A stretch of DNA of 13,462 nt from DALYJJ01 sp031969915 (GTDB taxonomy: Bacteria > Acidobacteriota > Terriglobia > Bryobacterales > Bryobacteraceae). The position numbers and the translations under genes are program-made. The notes beneath the pieces are model-generated. The model worked only from the letters and a program-made list of their open reading frames with translations. It was not told the DNA's origin and searched no databases. The DNA is taken from positions 1 to 13,462 of the forward strand of contig DALYJJ010000156.1 in the NCBI GenBank assembly GCA_031969915.1. The letters run 5' to 3'. Shown piece by piece: positions 1 to 7,560 of this stretch (position 1 is its first letter; every line of letters starts with the position of its first letter).

Positions 1-1317
1 GTAGGCACCGAACAGCCGGAGTTCGACTATCCCGCCGGCTCCGACAACGCGCACACCAAGTACACCGGCAAAGGCGGCATTCCGATCGGGAACTTCGGTA
101 CGCGCCTCGCCGCCGCCGTCGCCCGCGGCGACTGGAACCTTCTGCTCACGGGCTACCTGACCCCGCAGAGCCGGATGCTGATCCGCCGCGACGTTCGCGA
201 CCGCGTGCGGCACATCGCCGGGTTCCTGGAATGGGAGAACGATCCCTACCTCGTGCTCACCGAGGAGGGCCGCCTGGTGTGGATGATCGACGGCTACACC
301 ACCTCCGACGCCCACCCGTATTCGCGGCTGCTCAACCTGGAGTCCTTCGGGCGCCTGAACTACCTGCGCAACTCGGTGAAGGCCACTGTGGACGCCTATG
401 ACGGCTCCGTCCACCTGTATGTCTTCGATCCCGCCGACCCGGTCTTGCAAGCCTATCGGCAGCTCTTTCCCCAACTCCTGGAGCCGGCCGCGGCAATGCC
501 CGCCGACCTGCGCGCGCACGCCCGTTACCCGGAGGTCGTGTTCCGCGTGCAGGCCGAGATCTACCGGACCTTTCATATGCAGGACCCGGAGGCCTTCTAT
601 AACAAGGAGGATCTCTGGGACGTTGCGCGCAATCTGCAAGGGCCCGGGGCGCGGCCCGAGCCGGTTGCGCCCACCTACATCGTTGCGTCGCTGCCGGACC
701 GGAATGAACCCGAGTTCCTGCTGGTGATGCCGTTCACGCCGCGGAGCAAGGACAACCTGATCGGGCTGATGGTAGCCCGCAACGATGGAGGGAGCCTCGG
801 CGAACTGGTGTTTCTCAAGCTCTCCAAGAACCAGTTGGTGCTCGGCCCGATGCAGGTGGAGGCGCGCATCAACCAGGATCAGAACATTTCCAAGGACCTC
901 ACGCTTTGGAACCAGCAAGGCTCGCAGGTGCTGCGAGGGCAGATGCTCACGCTGCCGGTGGAGAACACCTTCCTGTACATCGAGCCCATTTACATCCAGG
1001 CCGCCGAAGCGCGCATGCCGCAATTGAAGAAGGTGGTGGTGGCCCTCGGCAACCGGTTGATCTACACGGACACCTACGAGCAGGCGCTCGCGGAACTCGC
1101 CGCGGGCGCGCCTTCGCCCACGCTCCAAAGCGCCGCGGCGCCCCCGCCGGCGCCCGGGACCGCCGCGGCTTCGGCATCCCCCGACGCCGCCGGCGGCAAA
1201 ACCATTGACACCATCCGGTACCACTTGAAACGCTACCGCGAGTTCGCATCGCAGGGTAAGTGGGCTGAGGCGGGGCGCGAACTGGAGGCGGTAGAGGCCG
1301 CCGCCGGCCGGCGGTAG
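1..1317 (+). CDS. UPF0182 family membrane protein, C-terminal part (5' end outside window)
   Basis: The frame is open from the first base to TAG at 1315-1317, giving 438 residues of a larger protein. The opening residues (GTEQPEFDYPAG, then GKGGIPIG) and the later IDGYTTSDAHPYS and YLRNSVKATVDAYDG are typical of the large extracytoplasmic domain of UPF0182 (COG1615). Family members are usually about 900-1000 residues, with around seven N-terminal membrane helices; those helices would lie left of the window. The ATG at 175 is internal, because family sequence continues upstream of it. Near residues 365-400 there is an Ala/Pro-rich linker, followed by a short helical tail (RYHLKRYREFASQGKWAEAGRELEAV), the usual end of the family. 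The biochemical function is unknown. A 14-bp perfect palindrome (1301-1314) lies just before the stop but has no T-run, so it is not a convincing terminator. Confidence 0.9.
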   Translation, partial: VGTEQPEFDYPAGSDNAHTKYTGKGGIPIGNFGTRLAAAVARGDWNLLLTGYLTPQSRMLIRRDVRDRVRHIAGFLEWENDPYLVLTEEGRLVWMIDGYTTSDAHPYSRLLNLESFGRLNYLRNSVKATVDAYDGSVHLYVFDPADPVLQAYRQLFPQLLEPAAAMPADLRAHARYPEVVFRVQAEIYRTFHMQDPEAFYNKEDLWDVARNLQGPGARPEPVAPTYIVASLPDRNEPEFLLVMPFTPRSKDNLIGLMVARNDGGSLGELVFLKLSKNQLVLGPMQVEARINQDQNISKDLTLWNQQGSQVLRGQMLTLPVENTFLYIEPIYIQAAEARMPQLKKVVVALGNRLIYTDTYEQALAELAAGAPSPTLQSAAAPPPAPGTAAASASPDAAGGKTIDTIRYHLKRYREFASQGKWAEAGRELEAVEAAAGRR

Positions 1318-1360
1318 CCGGCCGAGCCAAGACCTCACTTCCGGCCGAATAACCGCCTGA

Positions 1361-1389
1361 AGTGTGACCCAGAGCACACTGAGCACACT
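1361..1389. repeat. Short inverted repeat plus 9-bp tandem repeat in the gap before the cyclic-di-GMP gene
   Basis: AGTGTG at 1361-1366 is matched by its reverse complement CACACT at 1375-1380 across an 8-base spacer. The unit GAGCACACT is then repeated directly at 1372-1380 and 1381-1389. This lies in the 125-bp non-coding gap between the UPF0182 stop and the HD-GYP start, so it could be a regulator binding site or a small hairpin. No clear -35/-10 pair was found beside it, and repeats this short can occur by chance. Confidence 0.35.
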
Positions 1390-1431
1390 GTACTCCGTCC
1401 CTATTGCCGCCGCCAGATTCCGCCGATCCCT

Positions 1432-1436
1432 AAGGA
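1432..1436 (+). promoter_or_regulatory. Ribosome binding site for the HD-GYP/GGDEF gene
   Basis: AAGGA lies 6 bases before the ATG at 1443. It is a good Shine-Dalgarno match at standard spacing and fixes the start of the 803-residue protein. Confidence 0.7.
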
Positions 1437-1442
1437 AAGACA

Positions 1443-3854
1443 ATGCCGCTGCTTGCCCGCTTGCACATCGCATTCGTGGTTGGTCTCGGCCTGCTGATCC
1501 TGCTCTCGGGATTCGTGTTCTGGAGCAGCGAGCAGCCGATTCGGTTCCTCGCGTATCTGATCGTGGCCGGGTTGGCGTCGGGCCTGAAGATCTCGCTACC
1601 CACCGTCACGGGGACGCTCTCGCTGAACTTTCTGTTCGTGCTGGTCGGCTTGCTGGATCTGTCGGGGACGGAGACCCTGTTCCTCGGCACGTCCACCACG
1701 CTGCTGCAATGCCTGATCTCGCGGGATCGCAAGGCGACCGGACTGCAAACGCTTTTCAATGTCTGCCACGCCGCGCTGGCCATCAAGCTCGCTCACGTGG
1801 TCTATGTTTCGGATCTGCTGACGCGGCTGGACGCGGTGGCCCCGGCGCGAATGGTCCTGGCCACAGCCACGCTCTTCCTGATCACCACGTTCCAGGTGGC
1901 TGCGGTGAAGGCCTGGACCGGGCGCCGCAGTCTGGCTGAAACGTGGCGCGAGCACGTGTGGTCGTTCCCCTACTACATGGGCGGCGCCGTCTGCGCCGGC
2001 TTCTTCAGCCTTCTGAGCCGCGCGGCCAGTTGGCAGGTTTCTCTCCTGTTGCTGCCGGTTGGCTATTTGCTGTACCGCTCGTACCGGCTTTACATTTCGC
2101 GCATGGAAGCGGAAAAGGGCCACGCGGAAGAACTGGCGTCATTGCACCTGAGGACGATCGAGGCGCTCGCCATGGCGATCGAGGCCAAAGACCACGCGAC
2201 GCACGATCACTTGCAGCGAGTGCAAGTCTATGCGCTCGAGGTGGGTCGCGAACTCGGACTGCGGGGTTCCGACCTGGATGCTCTTCAGGCTGCCGCCCTG
2301 CTGCACGACATCGGAAAGCTCGCGGTTCCCGAGCACATCATCTCGAAGCCCGGCCGCCTCACCCGGGAAGAGTTCGAGAAGATGAAGATCCATCCGGTGG
2401 TGGGAGCGGAAATTCTCGAGCGCGTACGCTTCCCCTATCCGGTTGTCCCCATCGTGCGCTCGCATCACGAGAAATGGGACGGGACTGGTTATCCGGACGG
2501 CCTCAAGGGTGAGGAGATCCCGATCGGCGCGCGTGTCCTTGCCGCCGTCGATTGCCTCGACGCGCTCGCGTCGGACCGCCAGTACCGCCTGGCGATGCCG
2601 CTCGCGGCAGCCATGGACGTGGTCAAGTCGCAAGCGGGGCAGTCGTTCGATCCGGCGGTAGTCGCCGTCCTGGAGCGCCGCTATCCGGAACTGGAGGCCA
2701 TCGCCCGCCAGCGCGCCGCCGAATCGCCGGGCCCGCTCAACGTCGATCTGCACGTCGAGCGCGGTGCTGCGCCGGCGGCCGGCTTCGAGGCGGTGTCCCA
2801 GCCCACCGATACCCGGCAGTTGGTTGACTTCCTGAATTCGATCGCCGACGCCCGTCACGATGTGCAGGCTCTGTTTGAACTCACGCAGGAACTGGGCAGT
2901 TCGCTGAGCCTCGACGAAACGCTATCGGTTCTCGGCATGCGTCTCAAGCGCATCGTGCCCTACGATGCGATGGCCGTATACATCCGCCACGACAACACGC
3001 TGACCCCGGAATTCGTCACCGGCGACAATTTCCGCCTCTTCTCGTCGCTCTCCATTCCCGTCGGCCAGGGCCTGGCGGGCTGGGTCGCGGAGAACCTGAA
3101 ACCGATCGTCAACGGCAACCCTTCGGTGGAGCCCGGCTACCTCAACGACCCCAACAAGTTCAGCACGCTGCGGAGTGCGCTCGCCGTTCCGCTCGAAGGG
3201 GTCGCCGGCGTGGTCGGAGTCCTTTCCCTGTACGCCGCGGCCAAGGACGCCTTCACACGCGACCAGTTGCGCATCGTCGAGGCGATCGCGGGCAAGGCCG
3301 CGCTTGCCATCGAAAATGCACTCCGCTACCGCCAGGCCGAAACCTCGGCCACCACCGATTACCTCACCGGCCTCCCCAACGCCCGGTCGCTGTTCGTGCA
3401 CCTGGAAGGCGAACTGTCGCGCGCCCGGCGCTCGGGCGGCTCGCTCGCGGTCATCGTCTGCGATCTCGACGGTTTCAAGAAGGTCAATGACCGGTACGGC
3501 CACATCGAGGGGAACCGGGTGCTCAAACTCGTCGCCAATGGCCTGAAGGCCTGCTGCCGCGACTACGATTGCGTTGCCCGGATGGGCGGCGACGAGTTCG
3601 TTCTGGTCATGCCGGATCTCACCGCCGAAGCGGCGGACGCCGCTGTCGATCGCCTGCGAAGTGTCGCGCTGGAGGCGGGTCTCGCCGTCTGCGGCGAAGC
3701 GATCGTCGGGCTCAGCGCCGGCGTGGCGCTCTACCCGGGCGATGGAGACGGCGCCGAACTCCTGCTCGCCATCGCCGACCGCCGGATGTACGGTGCCAAG
3801 CCCGCCCGCACCGGCCTCCACAAAGCCGTCACTGCCGTCACCGCCGTCACGTAA
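1443..3854 (+). CDS. Membrane-bound HD-GYP / GAF / GGDEF cyclic-di-GMP enzyme
   Basis: 803 residues. Residues about 7-215 hold roughly seven hydrophobic segments, a MASE-like membrane sensor region. An HD-GYP domain follows (about 235-410) with its metal ligands visible: H288-D289, H317, H341-H342 and D370, plus the DGTGYP signature at 346-351. A GAF domain spans about 480-630. The GGDEF domain (about 635-795) has TGLPN near 642, D674, N682-D683, intact GGDEF at 715-719 and a product-inhibition site R706-x-x-D709 five residues upstream. HD-GYP domains hydrolyse cyclic-di-GMP and GGDEF domains make it, so this inner-membrane protein could do both; that both are active is inferred from the motifs. 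The start has a ribosome binding site. The last residues are a triple Ala-Val-Thr repeat. It lies between a UPF0182 gene and an ADOP permease, neither clearly linked to it. Confidence 0.92.
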   Translation: MPLLARLHIAFVVGLGLLILLSGFVFWSSEQPIRFLAYLIVAGLASGLKISLPTVTGTLSLNFLFVLVGLLDLSGTETLFLGTSTTLLQCLISRDRKATGLQTLFNVCHAALAIKLAHVVYVSDLLTRLDAVAPARMVLATATLFLITTFQVAAVKAWTGRRSLAETWREHVWSFPYYMGGAVCAGFFSLLSRAASWQVSLLLLPVGYLLYRSYRLYISRMEAEKGHAEELASLHLRTIEALAMAIEAKDHATHDHLQRVQVYALEVGRELGLRGSDLDALQAAALLHDIGKLAVPEHIISKPGRLTREEFEKMKIHPVVGAEILERVRFPYPVVPIVRSHHEKWDGTGYPDGLKGEEIPIGARVLAAVDCLDALASDRQYRLAMPLAAAMDVVKSQAGQSFDPAVVAVLERRYPELEAIARQRAAESPGPLNVDLHVERGAAPAAGFEAVSQPTDTRQLVDFLNSIADARHDVQALFELTQELGSSLSLDETLSVLGMRLKRIVPYDAMAVYIRHDNTLTPEFVTGDNFRLFSSLSIPVGQGLAGWVAENLKPIVNGNPSVEPGYLNDPNKFSTLRSALAVPLEGVAGVVGVLSLYAAAKDAFTRDQLRIVEAIAGKAALAIENALRYRQAETSATTDYLTGLPNARSLFVHLEGELSRARRSGGSLAVIVCDLDGFKKVNDRYGHIEGNRVLKLVANGLKACCRDYDCVARMGGDEFVLVMPDLTAEAADAAVDRLRSVALEAGLAVCGEAIVGLSAGVALYPGDGDGAELLLAIADRRMYGAKPARTGLHKAVTAVTAVT
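3825..3851 (+). repeat. Three tandem 9-bp units at the 3' end of the cyclic-di-GMP gene
   Basis: GCCGTCAC plus one variable base (T, C, G) occurs three times in a row at 3825-3833, 3834-3842 and 3843-3851, and TAA follows directly. It encodes Ala-Val-Thr three times at the extreme C-terminus. It lies outside the GGDEF fold, so the copy number could vary without harming the enzyme. Confidence 0.8.
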
Positions 3855-3906
3855 ATCCCTTGGATTTTTTTGGAAACCGCGGGCCGGTTCCAGCGTAGTA
3901 ACTTCC

Positions 3907-6408
3907 ATGGGAAGCTATGTGGCGGACCTCCGCTTTGCCGTGCGCACACTGCTCCGGAGCCCCTTGTTCACCAGCGTCGCCGTTCTCTCGCTGGCGCTCG
4001 GCATCGGCGCCAATACGGCCATCTTCACGCTGGTCGATCAACTCATTCTCCGCCTCCTCCCGGTCAAGGACCCTGAACAACTGGTGATGATCTGGACCAC
4101 CGGCCCGCACATGGGGAGCAATCGGGGTTCGCGGCAGATGTCCTACCCGATGTACCAGGACTTCCAGAAGAAGGCCGAGGCGTTCTCCTTCGTCTTCTGC
4201 CGCCGCGCCACGCCGCTTTCCTCCGCGTACGAAGGACGCACGGAGCGCGTCAATGCCGAACTCGTGTCCGGCAACTATTTCCAGGCCCTCGGCGTGGGTG
4301 CGGAACGCGGTCGCGTCTTTTCACCGGCCGAGGACGACGTCACCTACAAGGGCCATCCGGTAGTGATTCTGAGCCACCACTATTGGCAGAACCGCTTTGG
4401 CCGCGATGAGACGGCGATCGGCAAGAAGATGCTGGTCAACAACTACCCGATGACCATCGTGGGCGTCTCCGCCGCCGGTTTCATCGGGCTCGATCCTTCG
4501 TCCTCCCCCGACATCTTCGTCCCCGTCCAGATGAAACCCCTGATGACGCCGGGCTGGGATGACATCGGCGACCGCCGCAGCCAATGGGTTCAGACCTTTG
4601 CCCGCAGGAAGCCGGGCTTCACCATCGAATCCGCCACCGCCTCCCTCCAGGTGCTGCTCAGCCAGATCCTGCGCGAAGAGGCCGCCCAGATGCGCACCAT
4701 CTCGGAGTACTACAAGGAACGCTTCCTCAAACGCACCATTCGCATGGTCCCGGCGGCGGCCGGCTATTCGCAGCTTCGCGAAACCTATGCGGGCGCGTTA
4801 TGGGTCCTGATGGCCATGGTCGGCTTGGTCCTGCTCATCGCCTGCACCAACGTGGCGAATCTGCTGATCGCCCGCGCGGTGGCTCGCCAGAAGGAGGTCG
4901 CTGTCCGCCTCGCCATCGGGGCTTCGCGGACCCAACTCCTCCGACAGTTACTCATGGAGAGCGTTCTGCTCTCGCTGGCGGGAGGCGCGCTCGGTCTCTT
5001 TCTTGCCGTGGCGGTGATCCGCGGCCTGCTCAGCTTCATCGCCTCCACCGACTCCCGGATCCTGCTGCGCGCCGAGCCCGATCTCCGCATCCTCGCCTTC
5101 ACGTTCGTGCTGGCCGTGGTGTCGGGCATCCTCTTCGGCCTCGCTCCGGCGCTCCAGGCGCTGCGACTCGACTTGTGGGACACACTCAAGGACGTCGTCG
5201 GCGCCGTCACCGGAGGTAGCGCTTCGGTGCGCCTCCGCAAGGTCCTGGTGACGGCGCAGGTGGCGCTCTCGTTCCTCTTGCTCGCCGGCGCGGGCCTCTT
5301 CGTCAAGACCCTGGCCAACCTTAAGTCCACCGAGTCCGGCTTTCGCGACATCGGCAACCTGGTTACTTTCCAGGCGGATCCCGCTTTGAACGGCTATGAC
5401 ATCCCGCGCATTCAAGCCTTCAACCGGCAGGCGCTCGAGGCCATCCGCGCCATTCCGGGCGTCCGGTCCGCGGCCACCGCCGTGGTCTCCGTGCTGGCGG
5501 GCGACGAGTGGGACTCTTCCATGTCCGTGGAAGGTCACCGCCAGAAGGACGGCGAAGACATGCAGGCCTTCATGAACGCGGTCTCGCCCGAGTATTGGAA
5601 GACCATGGGTATTCGCGTGGCCGAAGGACGTGACTTCGATGCCCGCGACCGGGGCGAGAAACTCCGCTCGGTGATTGTGAACCGCAAGTTTGCGCGGCAC
5701 TTCTTCCGAGAGAAGAGCCCGCTCGGCCGCCGCGTGGGCTTTGGGGGCGGCCCGGACGCGAAACTCGATCTCGAGATCGTCGGCGTCGTCGAGGATCACC
5801 TCTACGAGGGTCCACGCGAGGGTGTCCGGCGCCAGGTCTTCCTTGCCGCGGAGCAGATGGACTACCCGGCCGGCGCCACCTTTTACGTGCGCGCGGAGAT
5901 CGAATCGAAGGCCGTCTTCGCTGCGGTTCGGGAGGAGATCCGCCAGATCGATCCCGCGCTCCCCATCTACGGCATGAAGACGCTGGAGGGCCAACTCGAC
6001 GAGACCCTGGGGACCGAGCGGTTGATCGCCGCCCTCTCCGCCGCCTTCGGCGCGCTCGCGACGTTGCTGGCCGCCATCGGCCTTTACGGCGTGATGGCGT
6101 TCACCGTCGCGCGCCGTACGAAGGAGATCGGGCTGCGCATGGCCCTGGGGGCCCGGCAGTCCGCTGTGGTGGGGATGGTCCTCAAGGAAGTGCTCCTCCT
6201 CCTGGGAGCCGGTCTTGCGCTGGGCATTCCCGCCGCGTACTTCCTGGCGAAATATGTCTCTTCGCAGTTGTTCGGCGTGAAGCCGGACGACGTGGCGATC
6301 GCCGCTGCCGCGGCGCTCACCCTGACCCTGGTCGCCACAGCCGCGGGCTTCATCCCCGCCCGCCGCGCCAGCGCGATCGATCCGCTCAACGCCCTGCGGT
6401 ACGAGTAG
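3907..6408 (+). CDS. ADOP-family orphan ABC permease (duplicated FtsX/MacB-type)
   Basis: 833 residues from ATG 3907. The opening (MGSYVADLRFAVRTLLRSP, then a helix containing LALGIGANTAIF at about 19-45) is the standard MacB/ADOP N-terminus. A MacB-type periplasmic domain follows (about 45-290). The first FtsX block (about 296-420) contains CTNVANLLIARA and the KEVAVRLAIGASR loop. A helix at about 446-467 leads to a second periplasmic domain. The second FtsX block (about 706-833) contains KEIGLRMALGAR and ends PARRASAIDPLNALRYE. This duplicated layout is the acidobacterial ADOP family, whose genes usually lack an adjacent ATPase; none is seen here, nor a PadR regulator. Related proteins act in efflux or as mechanotransmission machines, but the substrate is unknown. 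The same frame is open for 111 codons upstream, but that stretch overlaps the GGDEF-coding DNA and is rejected as coding. No Shine-Dalgarno precedes the start. The N-terminal cytoplasmic extension of many ADOP proteins is absent. Confidence 0.93.
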   Translation: MGSYVADLRFAVRTLLRSPLFTSVAVLSLALGIGANTAIFTLVDQLILRLLPVKDPEQLVMIWTTGPHMGSNRGSRQMSYPMYQDFQKKAEAFSFVFCRRATPLSSAYEGRTERVNAELVSGNYFQALGVGAERGRVFSPAEDDVTYKGHPVVILSHHYWQNRFGRDETAIGKKMLVNNYPMTIVGVSAAGFIGLDPSSSPDIFVPVQMKPLMTPGWDDIGDRRSQWVQTFARRKPGFTIESATASLQVLLSQILREEAAQMRTISEYYKERFLKRTIRMVPAAAGYSQLRETYAGALWVLMAMVGLVLLIACTNVANLLIARAVARQKEVAVRLAIGASRTQLLRQLLMESVLLSLAGGALGLFLAVAVIRGLLSFIASTDSRILLRAEPDLRILAFTFVLAVVSGILFGLAPALQALRLDLWDTLKDVVGAVTGGSASVRLRKVLVTAQVALSFLLLAGAGLFVKTLANLKSTESGFRDIGNLVTFQADPALNGYDIPRIQAFNRQALEAIRAIPGVRSAATAVVSVLAGDEWDSSMSVEGHRQKDGEDMQAFMNAVSPEYWKTMGIRVAEGRDFDARDRGEKLRSVIVNRKFARHFFREKSPLGRRVGFGGGPDAKLDLEIVGVVEDHLYEGPREGVRRQVFLAAEQMDYPAGATFYVRAEIESKAVFAAVREEIRQIDPALPIYGMKTLEGQLDETLGTERLIAALSAAFGALATLLAAIGLYGVMAFTVARRTKEIGLRMALGARQSAVVGMVLKEVLLLLGAGLALGIPAAYFLAKYVSSQLFGVKPDDVAIAAAAALTLTLVATAAGFIPARRASAIDPLNALRYE

Positions 6409-6412
6409 CGCG

Positions 6413-6805
6413 TCAATCGTGCCGCAACACCAGCCGCCGGAACAGATCCTCCAGCGCCTGTTCGGGCGCCTCGCAAAGGCCGGCGTGGACGGCGGACACC
6501 TGAATCATGGTGCTTCTCGGCGACACCATCCAGTGGAAACGCTCCCGGCGCGAAAGGCACGCGATGGGGCCCGCCTCCGGATCGCCGGCCGCGATCCGTT
6601 CGAAGGCGAAGAGGCGTTCCCGCGCCAGCCCGGCGTCGGCCGAGGGATCCAGCGCTCCGAGCCTTGCGGCATCCAGGTGCACGCGCACGCCCAGGAAGTT
6701 GCGCTCCGCGCAAAAGAGCACCACACCCGCATTCACGAACTCCTCCCGTTCGACGCGCGGGACCACGCGCAGGACGGCGTAATCAAACGAGGCGCGCTCG
6801 GGCAT
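6413..6805 (-). CDS. DUF3037 domain protein
   Basis: 130 residues, ATG at 6805, TGA at 6413-6415. The N-terminal half (FDYAVLRVVPRVEREEFVNAG, then VVLFCAERNFLGVRV) matches the DUF3037 family as I know it: small cytoplasmic proteins of unknown function. No signal peptide or membrane segment is visible. The start is preceded by a strong ribosome binding site inside the 3' end of the HipA-like gene. The two genes overlap by 23 bp, so they are probably translated together. DUF3037 genes are often found beside HipA-like kinase genes, which suggests a shared job, for example as substrate or partner of the kinase; that is inference. The stop is only 4 bp from the stop of the convergent ADOP gene, with no visible terminator between them. 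Confidence 0.85.
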   Translation of the reverse strand: MPERASFDYAVLRVVPRVEREEFVNAGVVLFCAERNFLGVRVHLDAARLGALDPSADAGLARERLFAFERIAAGDPEAGPIACLSRRERFHWMVSPRSTMIQVSAVHAGLCEAPEQALEDLFRRLVLRHD

Positions 6806-7544
6806 CTTCCGCCTCCTTCACGAACAAGTCCGACGCCGCCAGCCGGCCGGCCAGGAAGTCGACATAGCCGCCGGCCGGACCGGCCAGCCACTCAGCGGGT
6901 GTCGCGCCGACAATCGCCTCCAGCGAGCTCCGCCCGAGCCGAGGACTCAACCGCTCCTGCGCTGCGCCCAGTTCCGACGCCCAGGGCAGCAGAACGTGGT
7001 CCTTCACGGCAGCGAAGGGCGATCGCCGGAGCCGCTCGCCGCTCGTCCAGTCGTGCTGGAAGTAGAGCGCCGCGCCGTGGTCGATCAGATGCAGCTTCCG
7101 ATGCCACCACAGCAGGTTCGGGTTGCGCGCCGTGCGGTCCACGTTGGTGACGTAGGCGTCGAACCACACGATCTCCGAGGCAAGACGGGCGTCCACCCGA
7201 TCTCCGGCCGCGCGGTCGAACATCACCGAACCGGGCAGGTAATCGAGACCCATGTTCAACCCGGCGCTTGCCCGCAGCAGGTCGCGAATCTCGGGATCCG
7301 CTTCGTTCCGGCCCAACGCCGGATCCACTTCGACCAGGACCAACTCAGGGACCGGCAACCCCAGTTCGACGGCGATCAAGCCCGCCATCACCTCCGCGGC
7401 CAGCGCGGCCTTTCCCTGTCCCGCGCCGCGGAACTTCAGCACGTAGAGACCGAGATCGTCCGCTTCCACAATCGCCGGAAGTGAGCCGCCTTCCCGAAGC
7501 GGCGTCACATAGCGCGTCGCGCAGACAGTCCTCAACACCGTCAC
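6783..7544 (-). CDS. HipA-like kinase-fold protein (HipA_2 type)
   Basis: 253 residues if started at GTG 7544; GTG 7538 is an alternative. The frame is open upstream to 7904, but that part overlaps the aminotransferase and is not family sequence. Family similarity begins at LRTVCATRYVTPLREGGSLPAIVEA. Kinase-type residues are visible: K37 in YVLKFRG, the catalytic-loop motif NVDRTARN with D136 and N141, and D155 in LIDHGAA, which matches the metal-binding Asp of HipA-type kinases. It is much shorter than E. coli HipA (about 440 residues), and no HipB-like DNA-binding partner is adjacent, so a classic HipAB toxin-antitoxin is unlikely. No Shine-Dalgarno is seen; translation may be coupled to the aminotransferase, whose stop is 16 bp upstream. 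It overlaps DUF3037 by 23 bp. The target is unknown. Confidence 0.85.
   Translation of the reverse strand: MTVLRTVCATRYVTPLREGGSLPAIVEADDLGLYVLKFRGAGQGKAALAAEVMAGLIAVELGLPVPELVLVEVDPALGRNEADPEIRDLLRASAGLNMGLDYLPGSVMFDRAAGDRVDARLASEIVWFDAYVTNVDRTARNPNLLWWHRKLHLIDHGAALYFQHDWTSGERLRRSPFAAVKDHVLLPWASELGAAQERLSPRLGRSSLEAIVGATPAEWLAGPAGGYVDFLAGRLAASDLFVKEAEDARARLV
6812..6818 (-). promoter_or_regulatory. Ribosome binding site for the DUF3037 gene
   Basis: On the - strand AAGGAGG lies 6 bases before the ATG at 6805. It is the strongest Shine-Dalgarno in the window. It is inside the upstream HipA-like coding region and supports independent or coupled start of DUF3037. Confidence 0.8.
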
Positions 7545-7560
7545 ATTTTCGCAGAACGGT

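Noticed and set aside
1301..1314. 14-bp perfect GC palindrome before the UPF0182 stop
   Set aside because: It lies in coding Ala/Gly/Arg codons with no T-run; expected now and then in DNA this GC-rich.
3872..3891. Hairpin GGAAACCG / CGGTTCC with a nearby T-run (possible terminator)
   Set aside because: The T-run lies before the hairpin on the + strand and reads as A's after it on the - strand, so it fits an intrinsic terminator on neither strand.
3574..3906. 111-codon upstream extension of the ADOP frame
   Set aside because: It overlaps the GGDEF coding sequence in another frame and does not look like ADOP protein; the typical family N-terminus starts at ATG 3907.
2922..3908. 328-residue open frame on the - strand
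   Set aside because: Antisense to the GAF/GGDEF region, with no recognisable domain or upstream ribosome binding site.
4948..5994. 348-residue open frame on the - strand
   Set aside because: Antisense shadow of the ADOP gene; low-complexity composition and no recognisable domain.
6783..7544. HipAB-type toxin-antitoxin module
   Set aside because: No HipB-like helix-turn-helix gene is adjacent and the protein is far shorter than HipA; DUF3037 is not a known antitoxin.
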